From NCBI GenBank assembly GCA_036379935.1, contig DASVFT010000117.1:1-64000 (forward strand): a stretch of 64,000 nt of DNA, given 5' to 3'. Positions within the stretch are counted from its first letter, which is position 1. Each line of letters opens with the position of its first letter. This DNA is from JAOPZW01 sp036379935. GTDB taxonomy: Bacteria; Actinomycetota; Thermoleophilia; Solirubrobacterales; Solirubrobacteraceae. Both the position numbers and the translations under genes were made by a program. The notes under the pieces are model-generated. The model was given only the letters and a program-made list of their open reading frames with translations, did no database searches and was not told the DNA's origin. Positions 34,700 to 44,414 of this stretch are shown one piece after another.

Positions 34700-36742
34700 A
34701 TGGCCGCCGAGCCCACCGTCGTCCGCGGGGCCTGCCCCCACGACTGTCCCGACACCTGCGCCTGGGAGGTCACAGTTCGTGACGGCGTGGCCGAGAAGCT
34801 CGTCGGGGTCAAGGAGCACCCGTTCACGCGCGGCGGGCTGTGCGCGAAGGTCAGCCACTACCTCGAGCGCACCTACAGCGACGAGCGGCTGCTGCATCCG
34901 CTCGTGCGCAGCGGGCCGAAGGGCGAGGGCGCCTTCGTCCGCGCGTCCTGGGAGGAGGCCCTCGAGCGGATCGCCGACCGCCTCGGGGCGATCGTCGCCC
35001 AGCACGGGGGCGAGGCGGTCCTGCCCTACAGCTTCATGGGCACCCAGGGCGTCGTGCAGGGCGCATCGATGGATCGGCGCTTCTTCGCGCGCATCGGGGC
35101 CAGCCGCCTGGAGCGCACCATCTGCGGGCAGGCGGCCGCCTTCGGCCAGCTCGAGGCGGCGGGAACGTCCGTCGGGCTGCGCCCCGAGGACATCGCCCAC
35201 AGCCGCTTCATCGTGCTCTGGGGCACGAACACCATCGTCACCAACCTGCACCTCTGGCCGATCATCCAGCGCGCGCGCAAGGCGGGGGCGCGTGTGGTCG
35301 TCATCGACCCCCTGCGCACGCGCACGGCGGCCGCGGCCGACTGGCACGTGCGCCCGCTGCCGGGCACCGATGCCGCGCTCGCGCTCGGGCTCATGCGCGT
35401 CATCGTCGACGAAGGCCTGCACGACGCCGACTACGTCGAGCGCTACGCCGAGGGCTTCGCGGAGCTGCGCGCCGAGCTCGCGGCATGGCCGCCCGAGCGC
35501 ACCGCCGCGGTGACCGGGGTCCCCGTCGACGAGATCCTGGCCCTGGCCCGCGCGTACGCCACCGTGCGCCCGGCCGCCATCCGACGCCTCATCGGCATCG
35601 AGCACCATCGCGAGGGGGCGCGGATGGTACGGACCCTCTCGTGCCTGCCGGTGCTCGTCGGCGCGTGGCGCGAGCGCGGCGGCGGCATCCTCGCCCCGAC
35701 GGCGTGGGCGGCGTGGAGCCCGCTCGACCAGGACGCGCTGGCCGGGCCGCAGCCGGCGACGCGGGCGGTGAACATGGTCCGCCTCGCCCATGCGCTGAAC
35801 GACCTCGAGCCGCCGGTGCGCGCGCTGGTCGTCTACAACTCGAACCCGGCGACCATCGCGCCCGACAGCAACCGCGTCATGCGCGGCCTGGCGCGCGAGG
35901 ACCTCTTCACCGTCGTCCTCGAGCACTTCCTCACCGACACCGCGCGCTACGCGGACGTCGTGCTGCCGGCCACGACCCAGGTCGAGCACGTCGACCTCGT
36001 CCCGTCCTGGGGCCACACGTACCTCACCTACAACCAGCCCGCCATCGCGCCGCTGGGCGAGGCGCTGCCCAACACGGAGATCTTCCGCCGCATGGCGCGG
36101 GCGATGGGCTTCACCGACGCCGCCTTCGACGAGTCCGACGAGGATCTCGCGCGCGCCGCGGTGGCCGGCGCCCGCTGGCCGCTCGAGGGCATCGACTTCG
36201 AGACGCTGCGCGCGGTCGGTTGGGCCGAGGCCGACCTCCCCGAGGACTTCCGCCCCTTCGCCGAGGGCGGGTTCGGGACGCCATCGGGACGCTTCCGGCT
36301 GTGGTCGCAGGATCTGCCACCGGGCTTCGACCCGCCCGCCGGCGACGCCGAGCCGCTGGCGCTCATGACGGCCAAGAGCGCCCACCACTTCCTCAACTCG
36401 AGCTACGCCAACCTGCCGCGCCACCTCGCCGGCGAGCGCGAGCCGATGCTCGAGCTGCATGCCACCGACGCCGCGGCGCGCGGGATCGCCGACGGCGATC
36501 GGGTCCGCGTGCGCAATGCGCGGGGGGCGGTGCTGGCGCGGGCGCGGATCGGCGACGTCGTGGGCCCGGGCGTGGTCGCCCTGCCCTCGGGATGGTGGGC
36601 CTCGCGCAGCCCCGGCGGCGCGTCCGCCAACGCGCTGACCACCGAGGAGCTCACCGACCGCGGTGGCGGTGCCACCGTGCACGCGGCCCGCGTCGAGGTC
36701 GAGGTGGTGAGCGAGACCGACGCGCTGACGCACGCGGCCTAG
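34700..36742 (+). CDS. Molybdopterin-dependent oxidoreductase (DMSO reductase family)
   Basis: Mo/W-bis-MGD enzyme of 680 residues. The N-terminal [4Fe-4S] site has Cys12, Cys16, Cys20 (ACPHDCPDTCAW) and Cys48 (GGLCAK). The catalytic region contains RTICGQAAAFGQ near 143, where the cysteine may ligate Mo. LWGTNTIVTNLHLWP near 175 and VYNSNPATIAPDSNRV near 380 are molybdopterin-binding, and the C-terminal domain (about 560-680) is the molydop-binding barrel (HFLNSSY, GIADGDRVRVRNARG). No twin-arginine signal, so it is cytosolic. No partner electron-transfer subunit is adjacent. The substrate is unknown; similar orphan enzymes are often loosely called formate dehydrogenase. Confidence 0.88.
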   Translation: MAAEPTVVRGACPHDCPDTCAWEVTVRDGVAEKLVGVKEHPFTRGGLCAKVSHYLERTYSDERLLHPLVRSGPKGEGAFVRASWEEALERIADRLGAIVAQHGGEAVLPYSFMGTQGVVQGASMDRRFFARIGASRLERTICGQAAAFGQLEAAGTSVGLRPEDIAHSRFIVLWGTNTIVTNLHLWPIIQRARKAGARVVVIDPLRTRTAAAADWHVRPLPGTDAALALGLMRVIVDEGLHDADYVERYAEGFAELRAELAAWPPERTAAVTGVPVDEILALARAYATVRPAAIRRLIGIEHHREGARMVRTLSCLPVLVGAWRERGGGILAPTAWAAWSPLDQDALAGPQPATRAVNMVRLAHALNDLEPPVRALVVYNSNPATIAPDSNRVMRGLAREDLFTVVLEHFLTDTARYADVVLPATTQVEHVDLVPSWGHTYLTYNQPAIAPLGEALPNTEIFRRMARAMGFTDAAFDESDEDLARAAVAGARWPLEGIDFETLRAVGWAEADLPEDFRPFAEGGFGTPSGRFRLWSQDLPPGFDPPAGDAEPLALMTAKSAHHFLNSSYANLPRHLAGEREPMLELHATDAAARGIADGDRVRVRNARGAVLARARIGDVVGPGVVALPSGWWASRSPGGASANALTTEELTDRGGGATVHAARVEVEVVSETDALTHAA

Positions 36743-37608
36743 AGGTCGCGGCGCCCGAAGAAGAACGCTCCCAGCGCGCCCAGCAGCGCGAGGTAGACCA
36801 CGATCCACGGCAGCAGCAGCGGCCCGGCGTCGTGCGAGCCGCCCAGCGGGCCGAGCTGGACGATCGCGCCGGTGACCCCGGGGATGTCCTGCACGAGCAG
36901 GCGCAGCGCGTCGCGGTACAGCGCCTCGAAGGGGAGGACCCACGAGGCCGTGTTGGCGATCGTCTGGAGGGTGTGCGAGCTCAGCGCGTCGCCGATCGAG
37001 CCGAGCAGGCCGGCGAGCAGGCCGGCGCCGAAGACCATGAGCACGCCGATGCCGTTGGCCGTCGCGGTCAGGAAGATCGAGCCCAGCAGCGAGAGGCCGG
37101 CGACGATGAGCATCGCCAGCGCCAGCCGCAGGCCCGCGGCGACGGGGCGATCGGGCCACCAGTCGCCCGTGATGCCGGTGACGACCACCGCGCCCGCGTA
37201 GACGATGCCCACGTAGGCGAAGGCGACCGCGGCGGCGGCCAGGAAGCGACCGGCCAGGTACTGGTTGCGGCCGAGCGGGCGCACGATGAGCGGCTGCAGC
37301 AGCCCGGTCTCGGCGTCGCCGCGCACGGCGCTCAGGGTCAGGAACACGGCCAGGACCGCGCCCAAAAACAGCGTCCCGAACATGGCCAGGCCGAGGAGCG
37401 TCGCCCCCGCCAGCGTGCGCGAGTCGAGGCCGAACTCGTTGCCGCCGAAGCCCGAGACGTCCTGGAAGAGCTCGCTTGCGCCCCAGGTGTAGAGCGCGCC
37501 GAAGGCGAGCGTGAGCACGACGACGACCACGAAGACGCGCCGGCGCAGCGACTCGCGCAGCGCCTGGGCGGCCACCACGAGGATCGCGTCGGCGGCCCGC
37601 GCGCTCAC
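36739..37608 (-). CDS. ABC transporter permease (ABC-2 type)
   Basis: 289-residue membrane subunit with six hydrophobic segments (about 20-40, 65-95, 115-145, 160-190, 200-225, 265-285). LQPLIVRPLGRNQYLAGRFLAAAAVAF near 105-131 is the conserved cytoplasmic loop of ABC-2 permeases that contacts the ATPase. The GTG giving VSARAADAILVV overlaps the ATPase gene stop (GTGA). Its own stop overlaps that of the convergent oxidoreductase in a shared CTAG. It forms an exporter with the upstream ATPase; cargo unknown. Confidence 0.88.
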   Translation of the reverse strand: MSARAADAILVVAAQALRESLRRRVFVVVVVLTLAFGALYTWGASELFQDVSGFGGNEFGLDSRTLAGATLLGLAMFGTLFLGAVLAVFLTLSAVRGDAETGLLQPLIVRPLGRNQYLAGRFLAAAAVAFAYVGIVYAGAVVVTGITGDWWPDRPVAAGLRLALAMLIVAGLSLLGSIFLTATANGIGVLMVFGAGLLAGLLGSIGDALSSHTLQTIANTASWVLPFEALYRDALRLLVQDIPGVTGAIVQLGPLGGSHDAGPLLLPWIVVYLALLGALGAFFFGRRDL

Positions 37609-38447
37609 GACGACGCGCGCTCCACCACGGCCAGATAGGCGTCCTCGAGCGTGGAGCGCACGACGCGCACCTCGTAGATGCGCTCGCCGGCCGCCACCAG
37701 GCGCTCGACGATGGCCGGCACGTCCTCCCGCGTCGCGCCCTCGAAGCGCTGCGTGCCGGCCTGGGTCTCGACCTCGACCCCGCTGGCGCTGGCCAGCTCC
37801 TCGGGGCTGCCCTCGGCCAGGAGCTGCCCCCGGTCGATGATGGCGACGCGGTCGCAGACGCGCTCGACCTCGCTGAGCAGGTGCGTGTTGAGCAGCACGG
37901 CCACGCCGCGGCGGCGCAGCTCCTCCAGCAGCTCGCGCACGATGCGCCGGCCGGCCGGGTCGAGCGCGCTGGTGGGCTCGTCCAGGAGCAGCAGCCGCGG
38001 ACCGCCGACCAGGGCCTGCGCGATGCCGAGGCGCTGCTGCATGCCCTTGGACATGGTTTCCACGCGGCGCTGCGCGGCGTCGGCCAGTCCCACGAGCGCG
38101 AGCAGCTCCGCGCGCTCCGCCGCGCCGCCCGGCGAGCCGGCCAGCCGCTGGTGCAGCGACAGGAGCTCGTCGGCGCTGGTCCAGCCGGGGAAGCGGAAGA
38201 GCTCGGCCAGGTAGCCCAGCGCGCGGCGCGCCGGCGGCGAGCCGGCCGCGGCCCCGCACACCCGCACGCTGCCGGCCGACGGCCGTACCAGGCCGCACGC
38301 GCTCTTGACCAGCGTGGACTTGCCCGCCCCGTTGGGGCCCAGCAGTCCGACGAGCTCGCCCTCCTTCACGGCCAGGTCGACGCCGCGCAGGGCGGTGGTC
38401 ACGCCGTAGCGCTTGGCAAGGCCGCTGACCTCGAGGGCGGGCGGCAC
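37605..38447 (-). CDS. ABC transporter ATP-binding protein
   Basis: 280-residue ATPase of the CcmA/drug-export group. Walker A GPNGAGKSTL near 38, signature TMSKGMQQRLG near 133, Walker B LLLLDEPTSALDP near 152, and H-loop NTHLLSEVERV near 188. The C-terminal 70 residues (EVETQAGTQRFEG...) form the accessory domain typical of ABC-2 exporters. GTG start. It ends overlapping its permease. It is 9 nt downstream of the flippase gene and the flippase TAG stop forms part of a possible TAGACC -10 element. Confidence 0.93.
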   Translation of the reverse strand: MPPALEVSGLAKRYGVTTALRGVDLAVKEGELVGLLGPNGAGKSTLVKSACGLVRPSAGSVRVCGAAAGSPPARRALGYLAELFRFPGWTSADELLSLHQRLAGSPGGAAERAELLALVGLADAAQRRVETMSKGMQQRLGIAQALVGGPRLLLLDEPTSALDPAGRRIVRELLEELRRRGVAVLLNTHLLSEVERVCDRVAIIDRGQLLAEGSPEELASASGVEVETQAGTQRFEGATREDVPAIVERLVAAGERIYEVRVVRSTLEDAYLAVVERASS

Positions 38448-38456
38448 GAGCGCGGT

Positions 38457-39749
38457 CTACGCCGTGACCGCCAAGCGGGGGCGCGCGCGCACGCCCAGCG
38501 CGAGGACCGACGACGCCGCCACGCACTGGATCCCGAAGACGATCGCCGCGAACCCGACGATGGTCTCGCCGGTGGTGAGGAGGAAGGGCTCGGCGAGGGC
38601 GACGAGCCCGAGCACCCACAAAAAGCGCGTCTCGTGCAAGGCGACCATGTACTGCACGGTCAGGTACGCGACCGCCAGCAGGACCATGGCCGCGCCGAGC
38701 AGCAGCAGCGCGTCGGACGCCTGCGTGAGGTCGGGGCCGAAGGCGACGCGCAGCAGCAGGTCGGGGACGAGCGCGAAGACCACCAGGGCCGGTGCGGCCA
38801 CGACGCCGAGGATGCCCAGCGCGCGCAGGAGCACCGGTCGCGGATCGAGCCCGGCCGCCGCCCGTCGCGTCGCTTCGGGCAGCAGGTGCAAGCCGATGCC
38901 GATCGCCACCCACACCACGGCCTTCGCCGCCACGGCGGCCGCGGCGTAGGAGCCGGCGGCGTCGCCGTCCAGGCGGTGCTTGGCCACGATGACGTCGACG
39001 TTCTGCAGCGAGGCGAGCAGGAACAGCCCCACGATCGGCACCCACCCGTCGCCGATGAGCGAGCGCAGCGTGCGCACCGGGCGCGAGACCTCCTCCAGGG
39101 GCACCCGCTGGTGCAGCTGGCGCTCGAGCCACAGCACGAGGAGGACGAAGGTCAGCGGCGTGCCCAGCAGGGCTCCCGTCACGCCCAGCCCGAGGCCCAC
39201 GAGGACGAGGGCCAGGACCAGCCGCCCGGCCGCCTCGGCGACGATCGAGACACCGACCGGGTGGTACAAGCGCAGCCCCTGCAGCGCACCGCGCTGCAGC
39301 GAGAGCAGCATCCACAAGAGGCCCGTGGGCGGGATGGCGGCCGCCGCCCATGGCACGTCGTCGACGCCGATGAGCAACGCCAGCTGCTCGCGCAGCAGCG
39401 CGGAGGCGGCCGCGACGGCGACGAGGACCACGAGCAGGCGCCGCGTCCAGGCGCGCAGCGTGGCGCGCAGGAGCTCGGGGTGACCCAGGCGATCGAGGGC
39501 GGCCTCGCGCGCGGCCGCCATCTGCATCGACTGCCCGGCCACCATGAGGATGAGGAAGGCGGAGACGAGCGCGGCCAGCGTGCCGTAGTCGGTGGCGCCG
39601 AGCAGGCGCGTGAAGACCACGGTGAAGACGAGCTGGATCGCGTTGTTGGCCAGCGTCGCGGCGGCCAGGCCCGCGGCCTTGCCGGACTCAGAGCGGGTGA
39701 CGGCCCGGCGCAGGTCGCTGAGACCGGAAATGTGGCGTGGAACGCTCAC
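38457..39749 (-). CDS. Polysaccharide-type flippase (MOP superfamily)
   Basis: 430-residue membrane protein with 12 or so helices, of the oligosaccharide flippase/Wzx class, which moves lipid-linked saccharides outwards. ANNAIQLVFTVVFTRLLGATDYGTLAALVSAFLI near 25-58 is the family N-terminal signature (RxxG-xxxYG). The GTG giving VSVPRHISGL was chosen because it lies 10 nt after TACCGT; the frame continues upstream into the opposing tsaE gene with non-homologous residues. Neighbours give no clue to the glycan. Confidence 0.87.
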   Translation of the reverse strand: MSVPRHISGLSDLRRAVTRSESGKAAGLAAATLANNAIQLVFTVVFTRLLGATDYGTLAALVSAFLILMVAGQSMQMAAAREAALDRLGHPELLRATLRAWTRRLLVVLVAVAAASALLREQLALLIGVDDVPWAAAAIPPTGLLWMLLSLQRGALQGLRLYHPVGVSIVAEAAGRLVLALVLVGLGLGVTGALLGTPLTFVLLVLWLERQLHQRVPLEEVSRPVRTLRSLIGDGWVPIVGLFLLASLQNVDVIVAKHRLDGDAAGSYAAAAVAAKAVVWVAIGIGLHLLPEATRRAAAGLDPRPVLLRALGILGVVAAPALVVFALVPDLLLRVAFGPDLTQASDALLLLGAAMVLLAVAYLTVQYMVALHETRFLWVLGLVALAEPFLLTTGETIVGFAAIVFGIQCVAASSVLALGVRARPRLAVTA

Positions 39750-39759
39750 CGGGGCGCCG

Positions 39760-39769
39760 ACGGTAGCAT
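39760..39769. promoter_or_regulatory. Overlapping divergent -10 elements for the flippase and tsaE
   Basis: Plus strand TAGCAT (39764-39769) is 8 nt before the tsaE GTG. Minus strand TACCGT (39760-39765) is 10 nt before the flippase GTG. They share the TA dinucleotide 39764-39765, so one site could drive both genes, each leaderless. The whole intergenic gap is 28 nt. Confidence 0.5.
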
Positions 39770-39777
39770 CGAGAGGC

Positions 39778-40200
39778 GTGCCCGCGACTGAGACCGGCTC
39801 GCCGGCTGAGACCGAGGCTCTGGCCGCGCGCCTGGCGGCAGCCCTGCGCCCGGGCGACGTCGTGCTCGTCTCGGGCGAGCTCGGGGCGGGCAAGACGACG
39901 TTCGTGCGCGGCGCCGCCCGCGCCCTGGGCGTCTCCGGGCCGGTGACGAGCCCCACCTTCACCCTCGCGCGGCGCTACGAGGACGCCCGCGTGCCGATCA
40001 GCCATCTGGACCTCTTCCGCCTCGCAGGGCTCGATGCCGAGGAGCCGGACCTCCTGGCCGACGAGCTGGCGGGCGACCGCGTCGCCTTCGTGGAATGGCC
40101 CGAGCAGGCCGGGGTCGACCTCGCCGGCGTCAACGTGGCGGCCCGCGTGCGCCTCGAGCACCTGGGCGGAGATCGCCGGCGCGTCATCATCGAGCCGTGA
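39778..40200 (+). CDS. tsaE: tRNA t6A synthesis ATPase TsaE
   Basis: ATPase that drives the TsaB-TsaD complex making N6-threonylcarbamoyladenosine (t6A37) on ANN-decoding tRNAs. 140 residues. P-loop VSGELGAGKTTFVRG (31-45), SPTFTLARRY near 61 and HLDLFRL near 79 are family signatures, with FVEWPEQAG near 105. GTG start. First gene of tsaE-tsaB-rimI-tsaD, joined to tsaB by a GTGA overlap. Confidence 0.96.
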   Translation: MPATETGSPAETEALAARLAAALRPGDVVLVSGELGAGKTTFVRGAARALGVSGPVTSPTFTLARRYEDARVPISHLDLFRLAGLDAEEPDLLADELAGDRVAFVEWPEQAGVDLAGVNVAARVRLEHLGGDRRRVIIEP

Positions 40201-40859
40201 TCCTCGGGCTCGACACGGCGACGGCCGCCACGGCGGTGGCGGTGCTGCCCGACGCACGAGCGCCCGTCGAGCTGCGCCACGACCCCGCCCCCGGCGAGCG
40301 CCCCGGGCATGCGGCCGAGCTCCTGCCCCTCGCCCGGCGCGCGCTCGAGGCCGCCGGCGCGACCTTCGCCGACGTGCGTCGCATCGGCGTCGGCGTGGGC
40401 CCCGGGACCTTCACCGGCCTGCGCATCGGGGTCGCCACCGCGCGCGCCCTGGCTCAGGCCACCGGCGCCGAGCTGGTCGCCGTCTCGACGCTCGAGGCGC
40501 TGGCCGAGGCCGCCGGCAGCGAGGGCCCGGTGCTGGCGGTCATCGACGCGCGCCGCGGGGAGGCGTTCGCGGCCGGCTACCGAGCCGGCGAGCGGCTGGC
40601 CGGACCGGTCGCGGTGGGCCCGGACGAGCTCGCCGCCCTGGCCGATCCGGGCCACGGCTCGTGGCTGGCCGTGGGGGACGGGGCGGTACGATTCCGCGAC
40701 CGTCTGGAGCCGGCGGTCGACGTCCCGGCGGACGCCTCGACGCTCCACCGCGCGAGCGCGCTGGCCGTCTGCCGGCTGGCCCGGACCGCCCCCTCCGTCG
40801 ATCGCGATGCGCTCCTGCCCCAGTACGTGCGCGCGCCGGACGCCGTGCCCCGCCGATGA
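40197..40859 (+). CDS. tsaB: tRNA t6A synthesis protein TsaB
   Basis: Partner of TsaD in the t6A complex; ASKHA fold without the metal-binding histidines. 220 residues. ILGLDTATAATAVAV (2-16) is the phosphate-1 strand region, and GVGVGPGTFTGLRIGVATA near 63-81 is the hallmark segment of TsaB. AVIDARRGEAFAAGY near 112 follows. GTG start in the GTGA overlap with tsaE; the stop overlaps rimI as ATGA. Confidence 0.95.
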   Translation: MILGLDTATAATAVAVLPDARAPVELRHDPAPGERPGHAAELLPLARRALEAAGATFADVRRIGVGVGPGTFTGLRIGVATARALAQATGAELVAVSTLEALAEAAGSEGPVLAVIDARRGEAFAAGYRAGERLAGPVAVGPDELAALADPGHGSWLAVGDGAVRFRDRLEPAVDVPADASTLHRASALAVCRLARTAPSVDRDALLPQYVRAPDAVPRR

Positions 40860-41350
40860 CCTCTCCGCCCGACATCCGCCGCCTGACCTACGCCGACCTC
40901 CCGCAGGTCATCGCCCTCGAGCGCCGCGCCTTCCCGACGCCGTGGTCGCTCGCCATGTTCGTGCTCGAGCTCTCCAAGCCCGGCGGCGTGTGCCTCGCGG
41001 CCCGGCGCGACGGCACGCTGGTGGGCTACCTGATCTGCTCGCGCTACGACACGGTGTGGCACGTCATGAACGTCGCCGTCGATCCGGCCCGCCGCCGCAC
41101 CGGCGTGGCCATCGCGCTGCTGCTCGAGCTCTTCGAGCGCGTGGGCGACGACAACGCGCGCTTCACACTCGAGGTCCGCACCTCGAACGCGGCGGCGATC
41201 GCGCTCTACGAACGCTTCGGCTTCCGCGCCGCCGGCACGCGCCGGCGCTACTACCAGGACAACGGCGAGGACGCGCTCATCATGTGGCGCACGCCGGCGA
41301 CGCTCACCGGGTCGCTCGAGGACATCCCCAACGCCGGCCCGGTGCGCTAG
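40856..41350 (+). CDS. rimI: Ribosomal protein S18 alanine acetyltransferase RimI
   Basis: GNAT enzyme that acetylates the N-terminus of ribosomal protein S18. 164 residues. IRRLTYADLPQVIALERRAFPTPWS (7-31) is the RimI substrate-loop region; MNVAVDPARRRTGVAIALL near 64-82 is the acetyl-CoA loop (RRRTGVA), and EVRTSNAAAIALYERFGF near 102 the C-terminal signature. Overlaps tsaB by ATGA. rimI is a routine member of this cluster in actinobacteria. Confidence 0.94.
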   Translation: MTSPPDIRRLTYADLPQVIALERRAFPTPWSLAMFVLELSKPGGVCLAARRDGTLVGYLICSRYDTVWHVMNVAVDPARRRTGVAIALLLELFERVGDDNARFTLEVRTSNAAAIALYERFGFRAAGTRRRYYQDNGEDALIMWRTPATLTGSLEDIPNAGPVR

Positions 41351-41366
41351 GTCCTGCGCGGCCCCG

Positions 41367-42352
<986 letters not shown>

Positions 42353-42356
<4 letters not shown>

Positions 42357-42589
42357 GCCTCGTCCTCTACAGCCGTCCCGGATGCCACCTGTGCGACGAC
42401 GCGCGCGCGATCCTGGAGGGCATCGGCCACCCCTTCGACGAGGTCGACATCGAGGCCGACGACGAGCTCCTGCGCCGCTATCTGGAGCGGATACCGGTCG
42501 TCGCACTCGACGGCGAGGAGCTGTCGGACTACTTCGTGGACGAGGGCGCGCTGCGTGCGCGCCTAGGGTCTAGAGTCCCCGAGACATGA
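42353..42589 (+). CDS. Glutaredoxin-like (DUF836) thiol protein
   Basis: 78-residue thioredoxin-fold protein. LVLYSRPGCHLCDDARAIL (3-21) contains a CxxC redox motif, and RIPVVALDGEELSDYFVDEGAL near 47 includes the cis-proline (IPV) that binds substrates. Small GrxC/DUF836 type, likely cytosolic disulfide exchange. Overlaps tsaD before it and rex after it (both ATGA). The coupling to Rex, a NADH/NAD+ sensor, suggests a redox function, but this is contextual only. Confidence 0.88.
42571..42576 (+). promoter_or_regulatory. -10 hexamer TAGAGT for rex inside the preceding gene
   Basis: TAGAGT is 9 nt before the rex ATG, so rex may also be transcribed on its own without a leader. No Rex operator (TTGTGAA..TTCACAA) is recognisable nearby. 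Confidence 0.45.
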
Positions 42590-43263
42590 GCGTCGGCGAC
42601 GCCATCCACACCGTCTCGGCCGACGCGGCCGACGGCGCGGCCATGCCTGAGCGCCTGTCGCTCGGCGTCGCCGCCCGGCTCTCGCGCTACCTGCAGGTCC
42701 TCACCCAGGCCAAGAAGATGGGCAAGGAGACCATCTCCTCGCAGGAGCTCAGCGACTACACGCACGTCAACTCGACGCAGATCCGGCGCGACCTGTCGGG
42801 CTTCGGCAAGTTCGGCAAGCGCGGCGTCGGCTACAACGTCGACTCCCTGGTCTCGCAGATCCGCAAGATCCTGCGCACCGCCGGCCAGCACAACATCGCG
42901 CTGTTCGGCGCCGGACACCTCGGTCGCGCGATCGCCAGCTCGGACATCTTCGCCGACCACGGCTTCCGCGTCGTCGCCATCTTCGATGCCGACCCGCGCA
43001 AGGTCGGCCACTCGATCGGCAACCAGTCGGTCCGCCACGTGCGCGACCTCAAGCAGGTGGTGGAGGACGAGGACATCGTCGTCGGGGTCCTTGCGGTGCC
43101 CAACGCCGCCGCCCAGCCGCTGGCCGACGACCTCGTCGACGCCGGCGTGAAGATCATCTTCAATTACTCCGAGGCTCTGCTCCAGGTGCCGCCCGAGGTC
43201 ACCGTCCACACCTCGAGCCCCGCCGTCGACCTCCTCTACGCGCTGTACTTCTATCTGACCTGA
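42586..43263 (+). CDS. rex: Redox-sensing transcriptional repressor Rex
   Basis: NADH/NAD+-sensing repressor of respiratory and fermentative genes. 225 residues. Winged helix (about 20-90): RLSRYLQVLTQAKKMGKETISSQEL in two parts, then VNSTQIRRDLSGFGKFGKRGVGYNV as the recognition region. Rossmann domain: NIALFGAGHLGRAIA near 104-118, FDADPRKVG near 133, with a C-terminal swap helix (LLYALYFYLT). ATG start overlaps the glutaredoxin-like gene. The stop overlaps the ligase start (TGATG). Confidence 0.96.
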   Translation: MSVGDAIHTVSADAADGAAMPERLSLGVAARLSRYLQVLTQAKKMGKETISSQELSDYTHVNSTQIRRDLSGFGKFGKRGVGYNVDSLVSQIRKILRTAGQHNIALFGAGHLGRAIASSDIFADHGFRVVAIFDADPRKVGHSIGNQSVRHVRDLKQVVEDEDIVVGVLAVPNAAAQPLADDLVDAGVKIIFNYSEALLQVPPEVTVHTSSPAVDLLYALYFYLT

Positions 43264-44414
43264 TGACCATCGATTTGGTGGCCGCCGAGGAGGTCCTCGA
43301 GGCCTCGAGCGACTGCACCGTCGGGATCGAGGAGGAGTTCGCGGTGCTCGACGCCGCCTCGCTCGACATGGTGGCGCGCTTCGAGGAGCTGCGCGACGCC
43401 GCCGCGCTCGAGGACCCGGTGCTGGCGGAGTCGATCGCCGGCGAGCTCATCTCCTCGGAGATCGAGATCCGCTCCGGCCGCGGCGAGGACGTCCACGACG
43501 CACTGCGCCGCCAGCGCGACGCGCGCGCTCGCCTCTTCGCCCTGGCCGAGGGGCGCGGGGTGGCCCTGGGCGCCACCGGCACCCACCCGTGGGCCGACTA
43601 CCGCGAGCAGCGCAACATCGACACGGAGCACTACCGGCGCGTGGTCGACGGCCTACGGTACGTAGCGCGGCGCAACAACACGTTCTCGCTGCACGTGCAC
43701 GTCGGCGCGCACGGCGCCGACCGGGCCGTGCTCGCGTGCGACCGGCTTCGCCCGGTGCTGCCGATGCTGCTGGCCATCAGCGCCAACTCCCCGTACCTCG
43801 ACGCTCGCGACAGCGGGCTGCACTCGGCGCGCTCGCAGGCCTTCACCAAGAGCTTTCCGCGCTGCGGGATCCCCGACGCCTTCGGGTCGTGGACCGCCTT
43901 CCGCGACTACGTCGACTTCCTCGTGCGCACCAACTCGATCCTCGAGTACACGCAGGTGTGGTGGTCGATCCGCCCGCACCTCTCCTTCGGGACGGTCGAG
44001 GTGCGCATCTGCGACGCGCAGAGCACCGCGGCCGAGTCCGAGGCGCTGGCCGGCCTGATCGTGGCCTGCGTCGGCCAGGCGCTGCGCGACGTCGACGAGG
44101 GCGTGCCGTTCGAGGATCCCGCGCGCCGGCTCGTGGAGGAGAACTTCTGGCGCGCGATCCGCTACGGCCAGGACGGCCAGCTCATCGACCTCGAGCGCGC
44201 CGAGGAGTACCCGGCCGCGGCCGCGGCCGACCGCCTGATGGCATGGACGGCTCCTGTCCGCGCCGAGCTGGGCCTCGAGCCGTCGTTCCCCGCCCTCAAC
44301 GGGGCGCAGCGCCAGCGCCGCGCGATCGACGCGGGTGCAAGCATGCAGGAGGTGTTCGCCGCCGCGGTGCGCGAGACCAGCGAGACCTACGTCCAGGAGG
44401 CCGAGACCGCATGA
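43263..44414 (+). CDS. YbdK-type carboxylate-amine ligase (glutamate-cysteine ligase 2 family)
   Basis: 383-residue ATP-grasp-like ligase of the GCS2/YbdK family, which joins an amino group to glutamate or a related acid. TVGIEEEFAVLD (19-30) is the Mg-ATP motif; ISSEIEIRSG near 64, FSLHVHVGA near 140 and WWSIRPHLSFGTVEVRICD near 238 are conserved. In actinobacteria some relatives make mycothiol- or F420-associated conjugates, so the true product is not settled. Directly coupled to rex, which suggests thiol or redox cofactor metabolism. Confidence 0.87.
   Translation: MTIDLVAAEEVLEASSDCTVGIEEEFAVLDAASLDMVARFEELRDAAALEDPVLAESIAGELISSEIEIRSGRGEDVHDALRRQRDARARLFALAEGRGVALGATGTHPWADYREQRNIDTEHYRRVVDGLRYVARRNNTFSLHVHVGAHGADRAVLACDRLRPVLPMLLAISANSPYLDARDSGLHSARSQAFTKSFPRCGIPDAFGSWTAFRDYVDFLVRTNSILEYTQVWWSIRPHLSFGTVEVRICDAQSTAAESEALAGLIVACVGQALRDVDEGVPFEDPARRLVEENFWRAIRYGQDGQLIDLERAEEYPAAAAADRLMAWTAPVRAELGLEPSFPALNGAQRQRRAIDAGASMQEVFAAAVRETSETYVQEAETA

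Noticed and set aside
36739..36742. Shared CTAG at convergent stops as a regulatory site
   Set aside because: It is simply two overlapping TAG stop codons, common in compact genomes.
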